From Actinomycetota bacterium (GTDB lineage Bacteria > Actinomycetota > Acidimicrobiia > IMCC26256 > PALSA-555): 41,061 nt of DNA. The DNA is taken from the NCBI GenBank assembly GCA_003140175.1, contig PLJD01000037.1, positions 1-41,061 on the forward strand. Reading direction: 5' to 3'. Positions within the stretch are counted from its first letter, which is position 1. Every line of letters starts with the position of its first letter. A program made the translations under genes and the position numbers. Positions 16,068 to 23,865 of the stretch are shown one piece after another. The notes beneath the pieces are model-generated. The model worked only from the letters and a program-made list of their open reading frames with translations. It did no database searches and was not told the origin of the DNA.

Positions 16068-17065
16068 GATGTTCGCCGACGTGTGAGCTGGTGTGCGACG
16101 TGGACCTCGCTCCCGAGTGGCGACACCTCGGGGACGAGGTAGGGACGAAGCGACTCCACGTTCGAGAACCGAGCCGAGCTGAGATCGCGGACGCGGCCTT
16201 CCTCGATCAACGCCTTGACCTGATGGATGCCGTCATCCACGGAGTATGTCGGCGCGAAGCCGAGCACGTCGCGGGCCACGGCACTCGAGACTCGATAGTT
16301 GCGCGCGTCCTGGAACTTGAGCTCCGTGATCTCGAGCTGTGCCTCCGGCAACTGTTGCCGGACGCGTTCGGCGATCTCGAGGATCGTGAGGTTCTCCGCG
16401 TGCAGATTGAAGACCCCGCGATGCGTGGATTCGATCGCTTGCACGACGGCGCTCGAGACATCGCGAACGTGGAGCAGGGGCCGATATTGACGTCCGCCGA
16501 AGACGCTCATGCGGCCGTGCTCAGAGGCTCGAATCGTCAGCGTGTTCACGACGAGGTCCGTCCGAAGGCGCGAGTACGTGTCGCCGACCCCATAGAGCGT
16601 ACCGAGCCGGAACACGATCGCGTCACGGTCCAGAAGGTGCTGTTCGGCTTCGAGCTTCGTCTGTGCGTAGAGCGAGAGCGGATTGAGGGAGCTCTGTTCC
16701 GTGAGCTCCCCGTCCTGAGCGCCGTACACCGAGCACGTCGACATGAAGATGATTCGCCCGTCGAAATGCTCGGCGAGCCAAGCGAGCGAGCCGGCGTTGA
16801 TCCGCTGAGTGAGGCTCGCGTCGAGGGCGCACGCGGGGTCGCCGACCAACGCGGCGAGCCATACGACGACGTCGACGTCGCGGAGCGCCTTTGAGAGCAG
16901 AGCGACATCGAGTACGTCGCCGTGCACTAACGGCACTGGCTTCAAGTAGAAGTCTTCGTAGAGCAGCATGTCGTAGACGACGACGTCGTGACCCTCGCCG
17001 ATCAAACGGTCAGTGAGCCAGCCGCCCACGTACCCGGCCCCGCCCACGACCAAGACGCGCGCCAT
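16064..17065 (-). CDS. NAD-dependent nucleotide-sugar epimerase/dehydratase (extended SDR)
   Basis: A 333-residue extended SDR. VVGGAGYVGGWL is the NAD-binding glycine motif, FMSTCSVYGAQ holds the catalytic Ser/Thr, and YAQTKLEAE the YxxxK pair. GGRQYRPLLHVRDVSSAV is the substrate-domain segment common to GalE/RmlB-like enzymes. ATG 17065 is preferred, with GGGAA a few bases upstream; the frame is open to 17215, but the extra 50 codons have no family character. It is the first gene of the six-gene glycan operon running to 11696. The region upstream is occupied by a decayed DUF899 gene on the other strand. Confidence 0.82.
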   Translation of the reverse strand: MARVLVVGGAGYVGGWLTDRLIGEGHDVVVYDMLLYEDFYLKPVPLVHGDVLDVALLSKALRDVDVVVWLAALVGDPACALDASLTQRINAGSLAWLAEHFDGRIIFMSTCSVYGAQDGELTEQSSLNPLSLYAQTKLEAEQHLLDRDAIVFRLGTLYGVGDTYSRLRTDLVVNTLTIRASEHGRMSVFGGRQYRPLLHVRDVSSAVVQAIESTHRGVFNLHAENLTILEIAERVRQQLPEAQLEITELKFQDARNYRVSSAVARDVLGFAPTYSVDDGIHQVKALIEEGRVRDLSSARFSNVESLRPYLVPEVSPLGSEVHVAHQLTRRRTS

Positions 17066-17171
17066 GCAGTTCCCGATCGTTTTCGGGGGATAGCAGGGGC
17101 CCCACGATAGCGTGTGGGCCGATACCGAGCCGTGGCGGCGCTGACCGTGCCGACCGCCCCATCGCGCCGCA

Positions 17172-17514
17172 CCCGATTCCTTCCCCTGGTACTCCTCGTA
17201 CGGCAGCGACTTCAACTACGACTTCCACGTGACGCTGGACAGATCCGTCGCCCCTCTTGAGTTCAACTTCCGAGACGAGGGCGAACTTGAGCAGGCCGGG
17301 AGACGGATCCTCGGAGCAGCCCGGTTACAGCCTGTGTCTGCTTGAGGACGATGCGGTCTTCCACACGTACTCCATGTACGCCCGCGGCGCCGAGACGCTC
17401 GGCGGCTCGTACTACTTCCTCGACCTGACCGTGCTGGGTCGGCAGGAAGACTGGGAGGAGCCGAAGGGCCGTGCCGCAAAGCAACGCGGCGCGGCGCGGT
17501 TCCCAACTTCTTGA
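17172..17514 (+). pseudogene. Decayed DUF899 (thioredoxin-like) gene, 3' fragment with frameshift
   Basis: Two reading frames together give the C-terminal part of a DUF899 protein. The first (17184 onward) reads PWYSSYGSDFNYDF, VAPLEFNFRDEGELEQAG and then drifts to a stop near 17344. The second, one frame over, reads SSEQPGYSLCLL, VFHTYSMYARG and FLDLTVLGRQEDWEEP and ends at the TGA at 17514. An indel near 17300-17325 explains the switch. The first 150 or so residues of the family are missing: the + strand upstream holds only the - strand epimerase start. This is therefore a truncated, frameshifted relic. Confidence 0.78.
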
Positions 17515-17614
17515 GTTGAGGTCTAGCCCGGAGTAGCGCCACGAGTCCCGCGGCTCGCGCTCGGTCGGGCGCTCCTGCGCCCGAGAAGGAGGCGCTACGA
17601 GTTCGAACGGAGGC

Positions 17615-17950
17615 TCACTCGAGGCCGGGCCCGGCGGCCAGCGCGGCGAGCAGCGCGATCACCGGCTGAGCATCCGCGCTCTCCGAGGTGATCTCGAGCC
17701 GAACCAGGTCTCCCTCTCCGACAATGCCGAATCGGAGGAAGCCGCAGCAGGCCGCCTCCTTGGCGGCGACCGTCCGCAGGGCCATTTCGGCAACCGAGTC
17801 GAACCACAACCGCACGCCGCCCGATGTGGGCTCCGCCTGTCGGAACAGCTCGCGTAGGTTCGCCCATTCGTCGAGCTGCGCACGGGCGTCAGCGGGTCCG
17901 AGGGTGCACGCGACTACCTCGTCGCCTCCCTCGGCTTCCACGACCGACAC
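17615..17950 (-). CDS. Small ACC-motif hypothetical protein
   Basis: A 111-residue protein starting at GTG 17950. It reads ACTLGPADARAQLDEW, then a stretch like VRLWFDSVAEMALRTVAAKE, and AACCGFLRFGIVG. Pairs of neighbouring cysteines in the context KEAACCxF are seen in small actinobacterial proteins and in C-terminal domains attached to some MerR-type regulators, where metal or oxidant sensing has been proposed. I cannot assign a function. There is no membrane segment or signal peptide. It stands alone between the DUF899 relic and the tRNA-like remnant. Frame length and the compact domain-like pattern support a real gene. Confidence 0.6.
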   Translation of the reverse strand: MSVVEAEGGDEVVACTLGPADARAQLDEWANLRELFRQAEPTSGGVRLWFDSVAEMALRTVAAKEAACCGFLRFGIVGEGDLVRLEITSESADAQPVIALLAALAAGPGLE

Positions 17951-18003
17951 GATACGACCTTGCGTCGACTCAAGGACGGGGTTTGCCAGCCGGCAGCATG
18001 CTC

Positions 18004-18115
18004 AGGCGGCGGGCCCACGTGCCTGGGATCGATAGCCAGTTGCCCCGCGAGTTTTTTTATCGCAGGGCGGGCCACTGTTCCAGTGCTTCGAAGGGTTCAA
18101 ATCCATCGCCGCCCC
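18004..18115 (+). other. tRNA-like remnant (unconfirmed)
   Basis: A GGTTCAAATCC at 18094-18104 looks like a tRNA T-arm. AGGCGGC/GGCGGCG at 18004-18011 can pair with CGCCGCC/GCCGCCC at 18107-18114 like an acceptor stem. Between them are a hairpin with an all-T loop (18042-18068; 9 pairs, one mismatch), a CACTG-TTC-CAGTG hairpin (18073-18085) and a CTTCGAAG palindrome. The total of about 110 bases is too long and the T-stem pairs poorly, so this is at best a decayed tRNA or a chance set of hairpins. Confidence 0.3.
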
Positions 18116-18203
18116 CCGGTTGGGGTTCGACTCATCGATCCTCGAGACGAGGCAACGACGTCCGTATCGACTCAGACGCTCGATCGTCTACTGGGCGCGG
18201 ATC

Positions 18204-19700
18204 TCACGAGCCAGTCGGAGCATCGACGAAGGATGGTGGAGCGTCGAGTGCGCAATGAAACGCTGGCGCCGCCTCACGTTCGAGCTCCGGTGGCCCGACG
18301 AGGGGCCGGCGGATCGTGGCGTACGCCAACAAGCCCCCCGCCACGAGCAGCGCTCCAGCGACCAGCATCGCCGTATGGAATCCGCCGGAGAAGCGCGCCG
18401 CGTTGGCGAAGTCACCATTTCTGATCCCCGCGAGGACCGGGAGAACGGCGATGGCGATCAGCCCTGCGGCCCGGGCGACGTCGCTGTTGACCGCTGACGC
18501 CACCCCGGCGTGTTCATCCTCGACTGCGCCGAGCACCGTGGCGGTGAGCGGTGCGACGGTCAGGGCAAGACCGACGGCGAACACCACTACCGCGGGGAGC
18601 ACCGAGGTCACGTACGTGCTCGTCGGACCGATCTGTGCCATCAGGACGAGTCCGCCACCGGCGATGATCGGGCCCAGCGTCATGGGGAGCCGAGGACCGA
18701 TCCTCGTTGCCAGCCTTCCCGCTCGCGCCGAGCCAGTCAGCATGATCAGGGTCAGCGGCAGCAACGCGGTCCCGGACCCGAGGGGAGAGAAGCCGACGAC
18801 GGTCTGCAGCTGGATGGGTAGCAAGAAGAGCGCGCCGCCCAGCGCTGCGTACACGGCGAACGTCACGAGGTTGGCGGCGCTGAACTGACGGTTCTTGAAG
18901 ATGGTCAGCGGGACGAGCGGGTGGCGGCTGCGCCTCTCGACAGACACGAACGCCACGAGGCAGGCGAGCCCGGCGAGGCCCGCGCCCGCCACGGCGGGGC
19001 TGGTCCAGCCGCGCTCAGCTCCCTCGGTCAAGGCGTAAATGAGTCCTCCGAGTCCGGCTGCGGTGAGGACCGCGCCCGTGACGTCAAGACCAGGAGGTGC
19101 ATGGTCATCGCGGGTCTCCGGTATGTGACGAGAGGCCACCATCAGCACGGTCAGCGCGAACGGGATATTGAGCAGAAAGATCCAACGCCACGACGCCGCC
19201 TGCACGAGCCACCCGCCCACGAACGGTCCGATCGCCGCCATGACTCCGCCGAGTCCCGACCACGCGCCGATCGCCGCCGCCCGGTCCTCGCGCGCAAAGC
19301 TCGCTTGGAGGATCGCGAGACTTCCCGGTGCCAGCAGGGCTGCACCCACTCCCTGGAGAGCCCGAGCGGCGATGAGTGTCGTCGCGCTCGGTGCGATCGC
19401 GCAGAGCAACGAGGCGGTCGCGAACCAGGCCACGCCGGTCAGGAAGACACGGCGGCGTCCATAGCGATCGCCGAGCGCCCCGCCGAGGAGCAAGAAGCCG
19501 GCCAGCGTGACCGTGTAGCCGTTCACGACCCACTGCAAGCTTGAGAAGGTGGTGCTGAGATCTCGCCCGATCGTCGGCAGCGCAACGTTGACGACCGTCG
19601 CGTCCAGCATCGTGAGACCCGAGCCCAACACCGTGGCGAGGAGCACCCAGCGCCCCGCGGTCGTTCTCACCCGGAGGTCGGGAGCGCCTATCGGCGGCAC
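18204..19700 (-). CDS. MFS drug-type exporter, DHA2 family (14 TM)
   Basis: A 498-residue membrane transporter of the EmrB/QacA type. Transmembrane 1 ends with LDATVVNVALPTIGRDL, the D-T-V-N-V-A-L-P signature of DHA2. GGALGDRYGRRRVF is motif A, and ALLAPGSLAIL is the motif C region. About fourteen hydrophobic segments can be counted. It should export drugs or small hydrophobic compounds in exchange for protons; the substrate is unknown. GTG 19700 is used as the start. It lies 115 bases downstream of the ABC-F gene on the same strand, which suggests a shared resistance module. Confidence 0.85.
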   Translation of the reverse strand: MPPIGAPDLRVRTTAGRWVLLATVLGSGLTMLDATVVNVALPTIGRDLSTTFSSLQWVVNGYTVTLAGFLLLGGALGDRYGRRRVFLTGVAWFATASLLCAIAPSATTLIAARALQGVGAALLAPGSLAILQASFAREDRAAAIGAWSGLGGVMAAIGPFVGGWLVQAASWRWIFLLNIPFALTVLMVASRHIPETRDDHAPPGLDVTGAVLTAAGLGGLIYALTEGAERGWTSPAVAGAGLAGLACLVAFVSVERRSRHPLVPLTIFKNRQFSAANLVTFAVYAALGGALFLLPIQLQTVVGFSPLGSGTALLPLTLIMLTGSARAGRLATRIGPRLPMTLGPIIAGGGLVLMAQIGPTSTYVTSVLPAVVVFAVGLALTVAPLTATVLGAVEDEHAGVASAVNSDVARAAGLIAIAVLPVLAGIRNGDFANAARFSGGFHTAMLVAGALLVAGGLLAYATIRRPLVGPPELEREAAPAFHCALDAPPSFVDAPTGS

Positions 19701-19815
19701 GATCGCGCCATTGCGAGCACCGATCGAGTCACACCCGAGACGCCGGGTTGGGTCACCAAGCGACGATCATGCCACGCGCGCCGTTCGGGCTGGTAGCCGT
19801 TCTCGGTCACGGCGG

Positions 19816-21468
19816 TCACGCTTCGTCGAGGATTCCGTCGTGCAGGTGGAGGGTGCGCGTGGTGCGCACATGGTCGAGCAGCGCGCGGTCGTGGGTGACG
19901 AGGACCAGTGTCCCCGGGTAGCGCTGCAGGGAGTCTTCGAGCTCTTCGATCGCGGGGAGGTCGAGGTGGTTTGACGGCTCGTCGAGGATCAGGCAGTTCA
20001 CACCTTGCAGGGCGAATTCGGCGAGCACGGCACTCGTTCGCTCGCCCGGGGAGAGCGTGGTCGCGGGGCGAGTGAGGTGCTCCGGGCCGAGCCCGAACTT
20101 GGCGAGTTGACTGCGTACCTCAGCGACGTTGACCCCGACGGGGGTTCGAACGAGCTCCAAGAGTGTCGCCGGGCCAGTGAGTCGCCGGCGGTCTTGTTCG
20201 AGCTCGCCGACGATCACGCTCGGCCCGATCCATCGGGTCCCCCCGGTGAGAGGCACCCGGCCGAGGAGCGTCTGCAGCAGGGTGGTCTTCCCGGACCCGT
20301 TGGGGCCCACGAGGGCGACCCGATCAGACCAGTGCACCTCCACGGTGGTGGGCCCGATGCGGAACCGGCCGCGCTCGACCACCGCGTCGGTGAGCCGCAT
20401 CGCGATGGTCCCGCTTCGTGGTACCGAGGCGATGTCGAAGTGCAGCTCCCAGCCCTCCCACGGCTTGTCGACCTGGGGGAGGCGCTCGAGTGCACGGTCG
20501 GTGGCTCGAGCCTTGGCTGCCAAGCGCTCCGAGGATGCGACCTTGAAGTGGCGGATGAACTTGTCACGCTCGTCGCCATCGTTCTTCGCGCGGGTACTTC
20601 CTTTCGTTGCCCATTCTCGTTGCCGTTGCGAGCGTTGTCGGAGCCGAGTTCGCTCGCCTCGGTACGTGGCGTACTCCTCTTCGGCGTGGCGACGCGCGAT
20701 GGCGCGAGCCTCGAGGTAGGAGTCCCAGCCGCCGTCGTAGACAGTCCCCTGGTGGGTGTGCTCGTCAAGATCGAGGACTGAAGTGACCGTGCGGCCCAGA
20801 AACGCTCGGTCATGGCTGACCACGACCATGCCGCCGGGGCGGCTCACCAAGAATCGTTCGAGGAGTTCGAGGCCCTCGAAGTCCAAGTCGTTGGTGGGCT
20901 CGTCGAGCAGCACCACCTCGGCTCGCACGAGCAGCACTGCGGCGAGGGCCGCTCGGGCCAGCTGTCCACCCGACAGTGCACCGACCCGGGCGTCGACGAG
21001 ATCGCCGGGCAGTCCGACCTCGTCCAAGGCGATGGCGACGCGCGAGTCGAAGTCAGCACATCCCGCGGCGAGGTAGGCGTCCAGGGCCAGGGGGTACGAC
21101 TCGTCAGCACCCGGGCGGCCGGAGGCCAGGGCGGCGCTGGCGGCCTCGAGCGCCGCCGTGATCTCGGCCACCCCGCTGCGGCGAGCCAGCATGGCGCCGA
21201 CCGTCTCGGCGTCCTCCTGATGCTCTTGCGCGAGGTAGGCGACCCGCAGCTGGGACGGCCTGCGCTGCACCGCACCGGAATCGGGGTGCTCGACACCCGC
21301 GAGGATGCGCAGCAGGGTCGACTTCCCCACCCCGTTCGGACCAACCACCCCGACGCGGCTGCGGGGAGCAACCCCGAGGTCCACCCCGCCCAGGATGACC
21401 TGAGGGCCGCGGGCGCGGGTTATGCCCGCGGCGACGAGGGAAAACGAAGCGGAGCGAGACGGAGACAT
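19816..21468 (-). CDS. ABC-F family ATPase (ribosome-associated / antibiotic resistance type)
   Basis: A 550-residue protein with two ABC cassettes and no membrane domain. Cassette 1: Walker A GPNGVGKST (43-51), signature LSGGQ (165-169), Walker B VVLLDEPTNDLD. Cassette 2: GPNGSGKTT, LSPGERT, CLILDEPSNHLDL. The linker between them is long and strongly basic (for example RTRLRQRSQRQREWATKGSTR), as in ABC-F proteins whose linker reaches the ribosomal P or E site. Members either tune translation (EttA, Uup) or protect ribosomes from antibiotics (Vga, OptrA). ATG 21468 is preferred over a GTG 45 bases upstream. The downstream MFS exporter favours a resistance role, but this is inference. Confidence 0.88.
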   Translation of the reverse strand: MSPSRSASFSLVAAGITRARGPQVILGGVDLGVAPRSRVGVVGPNGVGKSTLLRILAGVEHPDSGAVQRRPSQLRVAYLAQEHQEDAETVGAMLARRSGVAEITAALEAASAALASGRPGADESYPLALDAYLAAGCADFDSRVAIALDEVGLPGDLVDARVGALSGGQLARAALAAVLLVRAEVVLLDEPTNDLDFEGLELLERFLVSRPGGMVVVSHDRAFLGRTVTSVLDLDEHTHQGTVYDGGWDSYLEARAIARRHAEEEYATYRGERTRLRQRSQRQREWATKGSTRAKNDGDERDKFIRHFKVASSERLAAKARATDRALERLPQVDKPWEGWELHFDIASVPRSGTIAMRLTDAVVERGRFRIGPTTVEVHWSDRVALVGPNGSGKTTLLQTLLGRVPLTGGTRWIGPSVIVGELEQDRRRLTGPATLLELVRTPVGVNVAEVRSQLAKFGLGPEHLTRPATTLSPGERTSAVLAEFALQGVNCLILDEPSNHLDLPAIEELEDSLQRYPGTLVLVTHDRALLDHVRTTRTLHLHDGILDEA

Positions 21469-21825
21469 GAGCGCGACCTCGGCGGTCGAAGGACGAGACA
21501 CGAGGGACGACACGCGCTACACGCCGACGAGGCTACCTTCGAACGCGCCCGATCGCCCCGGTGTTTGCCGCCCAAGGCTCGGGGGTATGGGATGCCGCCC
21601 GGATTCTCGACTCCAGGGCCGGGGCGGACCCGACGCTCGGGGCACGGAGCTCCCGACGTGGCCCTCGACACGGGTAGCGAAGGCGACCTGGCGCCGTTGC
21701 TGGGGTATGAGCGACTCGCCGCGGGGAGCTCGATCGCGCGCGGGTCCGTCCGGCCGCTCCGAGTGGGGTCCGTGCCCGGAGGTCCGAAGCGACCGGTTTG
21801 GGTACCGAGGTAGTACCCTCGCCCT
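21469..21825. other. Divergent intergenic region
   Basis: This 357-base region lies between the ABC-F gene (-) and the 61-residue protein (+). No gene, clear promoter pair or attenuator-like short leader frame with a strong ribosome site could be picked out by eye. Confidence 0.4.
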
Positions 21826-22011
21826 ATGGCCCGTCTTTGCGACATCGAGCGTTGCTACAACAAAGGTTCTTACACCCTGGAAGGCCAGAGTGACTATGCG
21901 CTCTGCGCGAAGCACGAGCGGGAATGGCACGAAAGCGACTTGCGACTCCGCGCCAACGCGAAGAAGCACACGCTGAAGCTGGTCGAAGTCACCGTTTCGG
22001 ACGGGTACTAG
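21826..22011 (+). CDS. Small Cys/His protein (61 aa), hypothetical
   Basis: A 61-residue product starting at ATG 21826. C5 and C10 near the N-terminus and C27-x2-H30 in the middle form a possible zinc site, followed by a charged helix (KHEREWHESDLRLRANAKK). Wobble positions are less GC-rich than in the neighbours (for example AAC AAA GGT TCT), which could mean recent acquisition. No strong ribosome site is present. I do not recognise a family. A real gene is likely from its composition, but the evidence is modest. Confidence 0.5.
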   Translation: MARLCDIERCYNKGSYTLEGQSDYALCAKHEREWHESDLRLRANAKKHTLKLVEVTVSDGY

Positions 22012-22451
22012 ACCCATCTGCCGCGCTCAGCACCGCGACGACGTCTCGGCCTGAGCTCCCGGGTCCGACCGTGTGCGCCGACTGGACCAGTTTGGTCGCG
22101 GGCCTGCGGATTGAGGGTCGAAGGTTCCAGCGTCTGGTGGACCGGCCGCCGCTGATCGAGGACAACCCCGACCGGAGCACCGTGACCGCCGGTCGCCGAG
22201 CGGGTGACGTCGCATCGCGTCGGCCCGACGCCCCTCGCGAACGGGTGAAGACGTCGCCAGGCTCGCACAAGCATCGGGGGGATCCACAGGACGCGGATCC
22301 CGTGCCGACCCGCGGCTGGCCGCCGACCGTCCTCACCGGGCGGGTTGTCAACCGCCGCTGGTGGTAGTGCCGGTCGAGATCTGATGAGATGCTCGCCACG
22401 TGCGGGCGAGGAGGATCGACGCGGTCACGACCAAGGTGATGGGCGCTCGAC
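22012..22451. other. Gene-poor stretch with a palindrome
   Basis: This 440-base stretch has open frames on both strands, but none has family features or a good ribosome site. It holds a GGTTG-T-CAACC dyad near 22343-22353 and a pair of GGATCC sites about 15 bases apart near 22280. It may contain the 3' region of the TatA-like gene's transcript. Confidence 0.4.
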
Positions 22452-22640
22452 TCAGGGGGTTGTGTCGTGGGGCTGGCCGGAGCCCGCCGCGTCGTCGTGT
22501 AGCTCGCGCTTGAGCTCTCGGCTCGCCTGCCCGACGGACCGTGCGAGCTTGGGCAACTGGGAGCTGCCGAAGAGCAGCGCGATCAGCCCGAGCACCAGCA
22601 ATGCCTCCCAACCGATGATCTCACCGAGTATCGGAACCAT
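22452..22640 (-). CDS. tatA: TatA/TatE-like twin-arginine translocase subunit
   Basis: A 62-residue protein with the TatA layout: a short periplasmic N-terminus, one hydrophobic helix (WEALLVLGLIALLFG), the conserved F24-G25 hinge, QLPKLARSVG, and an amphipathic helix with RELKREL. It would form or extend the pore that exports folded Tat substrates. ATG 22640 has AGGAGG six bases upstream. The length is at the short end for TatA. No tatB or tatC is next to it, so it is a solitary copy. The Tat-signal peptide encoded at 8531-8791 is a possible client, without any direct evidence. Confidence 0.8.
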   Translation of the reverse strand: MVPILGEIIGWEALLVLGLIALLFGSSQLPKLARSVGQASRELKRELHDDAAGSGQPHDTTP

Positions 22641-22832
22641 CAAAGCCTCCTGGTGCTGCCAGTGCCCCGTGAGGGCGCGAGCGGTGTCGATGGGGTTCGT
22701 CGCGGGGCGCCGGATCGGATCATTCAACGGCCGAGCGACTCGGCAATCGATGGCGTCCGCGGTGGCGCGACGCGTGCCCCGCCACGATAATCCGGTGAGG
22801 TCGGGACGATCCCGAGGAGGTCCAGGGCGCCG

Positions 22833-23495
22833 ATGTTCGAGCGTCACCGAGAGAAGAAGGCGGCAGCCGAATACGAGCAAGCGCTGGCTCACTGGCAGCG
22901 CGAGCGAGACGGGGAGGCGGCAGCCGTTTCGTTGGCACAGACCTACGCGGGCGAGACGACCTCGGAGCTCATGCTGCACGCCAGCGAGGCCGTGTTCGCC
23001 AAGATCACCGACGCGGGACTCATCGAGCTCCGCCGGGGGCCAGGCCAATGGCAGGGCCGGTCGGCGGGAGTGTCGGTACCGGTCGGGAGCCTGGCGGGGC
23101 GACCGATCCGCTACCACGTCGGGGCCTCTCGGGGTCACTATGTGCAAGGCACGCCGCACCCCGCCGCCATCGATACCGGCACCGCGTTCATCACCAACCA
23201 GCGGATGGTGTTCCAGGGGCACAGCCAGACCCGGGAATGCCTCTTCGCCAAGCTGCTCGGCTGTGAGCAGTCCGACGACGGGTCCACCACGTTCTCGGTG
23301 TCCAATCGCCAGAAGCCGACGACGATCCACTACGGACCGCAGCTGAACGGATGGGTCCATCTGCGTCTCAACCTGGCGCTCGCGCACTACCGCAACGAGG
23401 TCCCCGCGCTCATCGAGCGCTTGCAACACGAGCTGGCCGCGATCGACGCCAACAAGCCAGCACCGCCCACCCCGACATCGCCGGTCGGTGATTGA
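22833..23495 (+). CDS. Hypothetical protein with a PH-like segment
   Basis: A 220-residue protein. The N-terminus is a charged coiled-coil-like helix (HREKKAAAEYEQALAHWQRE). The centre has GTAFITNQRMVFQGHSQTRE, a pattern seen in bacterial PH-like (bPH) domains and their SHOCT-associated relatives, and the C-terminus is another amphipathic helix followed by a Pro/Thr tail. There is no signal peptide. AGGAGGTC lies about 12 bases before the ATG, and a GATAAT at 22786-22791 could be its -10 element. Function unknown; it is divergent from the TatA-like gene. Confidence 0.65.
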   Translation: MFERHREKKAAAEYEQALAHWQRERDGEAAAVSLAQTYAGETTSELMLHASEAVFAKITDAGLIELRRGPGQWQGRSAGVSVPVGSLAGRPIRYHVGASRGHYVQGTPHPAAIDTGTAFITNQRMVFQGHSQTRECLFAKLLGCEQSDDGSTTFSVSNRQKPTTIHYGPQLNGWVHLRLNLALAHYRNEVPALIERLQHELAAIDANKPAPPTPTSPVGD

Positions 23496-23727
23496 CGCTT
23501 CGTCGACCCGGTCGAGGCGACGCGTCGGACACCGCTCGGGCGCTCGAGACGGCCCAGAGGTTCGCCAGCTCGCGTTCCAGCGGCTCGAGCCGCCGGGGCG
23601 CCGCCCTAGCCTGATCGCGGCATCGGCTGCCGCCATCTCGGGCGGTGCTTCCTCGGTCACCACCGGTCATCACCGTCCGAAGGCCACCGGCGCGAACGCC
23701 CCGCCCCCCTCTCGGGGCACGGGGATC

Positions 23728-23787
23728 GGTCGCTGCTGGGGCGGTCGCTGCTGGGGCGGTCGCTGCTGGGGCGATCGCTGCTCGGCG
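23728..23787 (+). repeat. 15-bp tandem repeat, four units
   Basis: Three perfect copies of GGTCGCTGCTGGGGC (23728-23772) are followed by one degenerate copy (23773-23787). They sit just upstream of the padR-type promoter. Confidence 0.85.
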
Positions 23788-23793
23788 GGGCAT

Positions 23794-23839
23794 TTGAACT
23801 GACCGACCAGTTCCGATACGCTAACGATACATCGCGATA
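23794..23839 (+). promoter_or_regulatory. Promoter and dyad operator of the PadR-type gene
   Basis: TTGAAC (23794-23799) and TACGCT (23817-23822) are 17 bases apart. A perfect inverted repeat, GAACTG-N6-CAGTTC (23796-23813), overlaps the -35 element. Three CGATA copies follow at 23814, 23825 and 23835, spaced by about one helical turn. Regulators of this type usually repress their own gene, so this is a good candidate operator. Confidence 0.55.
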
Positions 23840-23865
23840 GTACGAACAGATCGCTGGGAGAGACT

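Larger units (their letters stand above)
23496..23865. other. Gene-poor stretch with tandem repeats and a regulatory dyad
   Basis: This 370-base stretch holds no convincing gene. Its 3' half contains the 15-base tandem repeats (23728-23787) and the promoter/operator of the padR-type gene (23794-23839), described separately. Confidence 0.5.

Noticed and set aside
22012..22399. A 136-codon - strand open frame
   Set aside because: No ribosome site, no domain and Arg/Ser-rich composition typical of non-coding GC-rich DNA.
23488..23802. Cys/Trp/Gly-rich repeat protein encoded by the 15-bp tandem repeats
   Set aside because: It is only the translation of the 15-mers in an open frame without ribosome site; a non-coding repeat is more likely.
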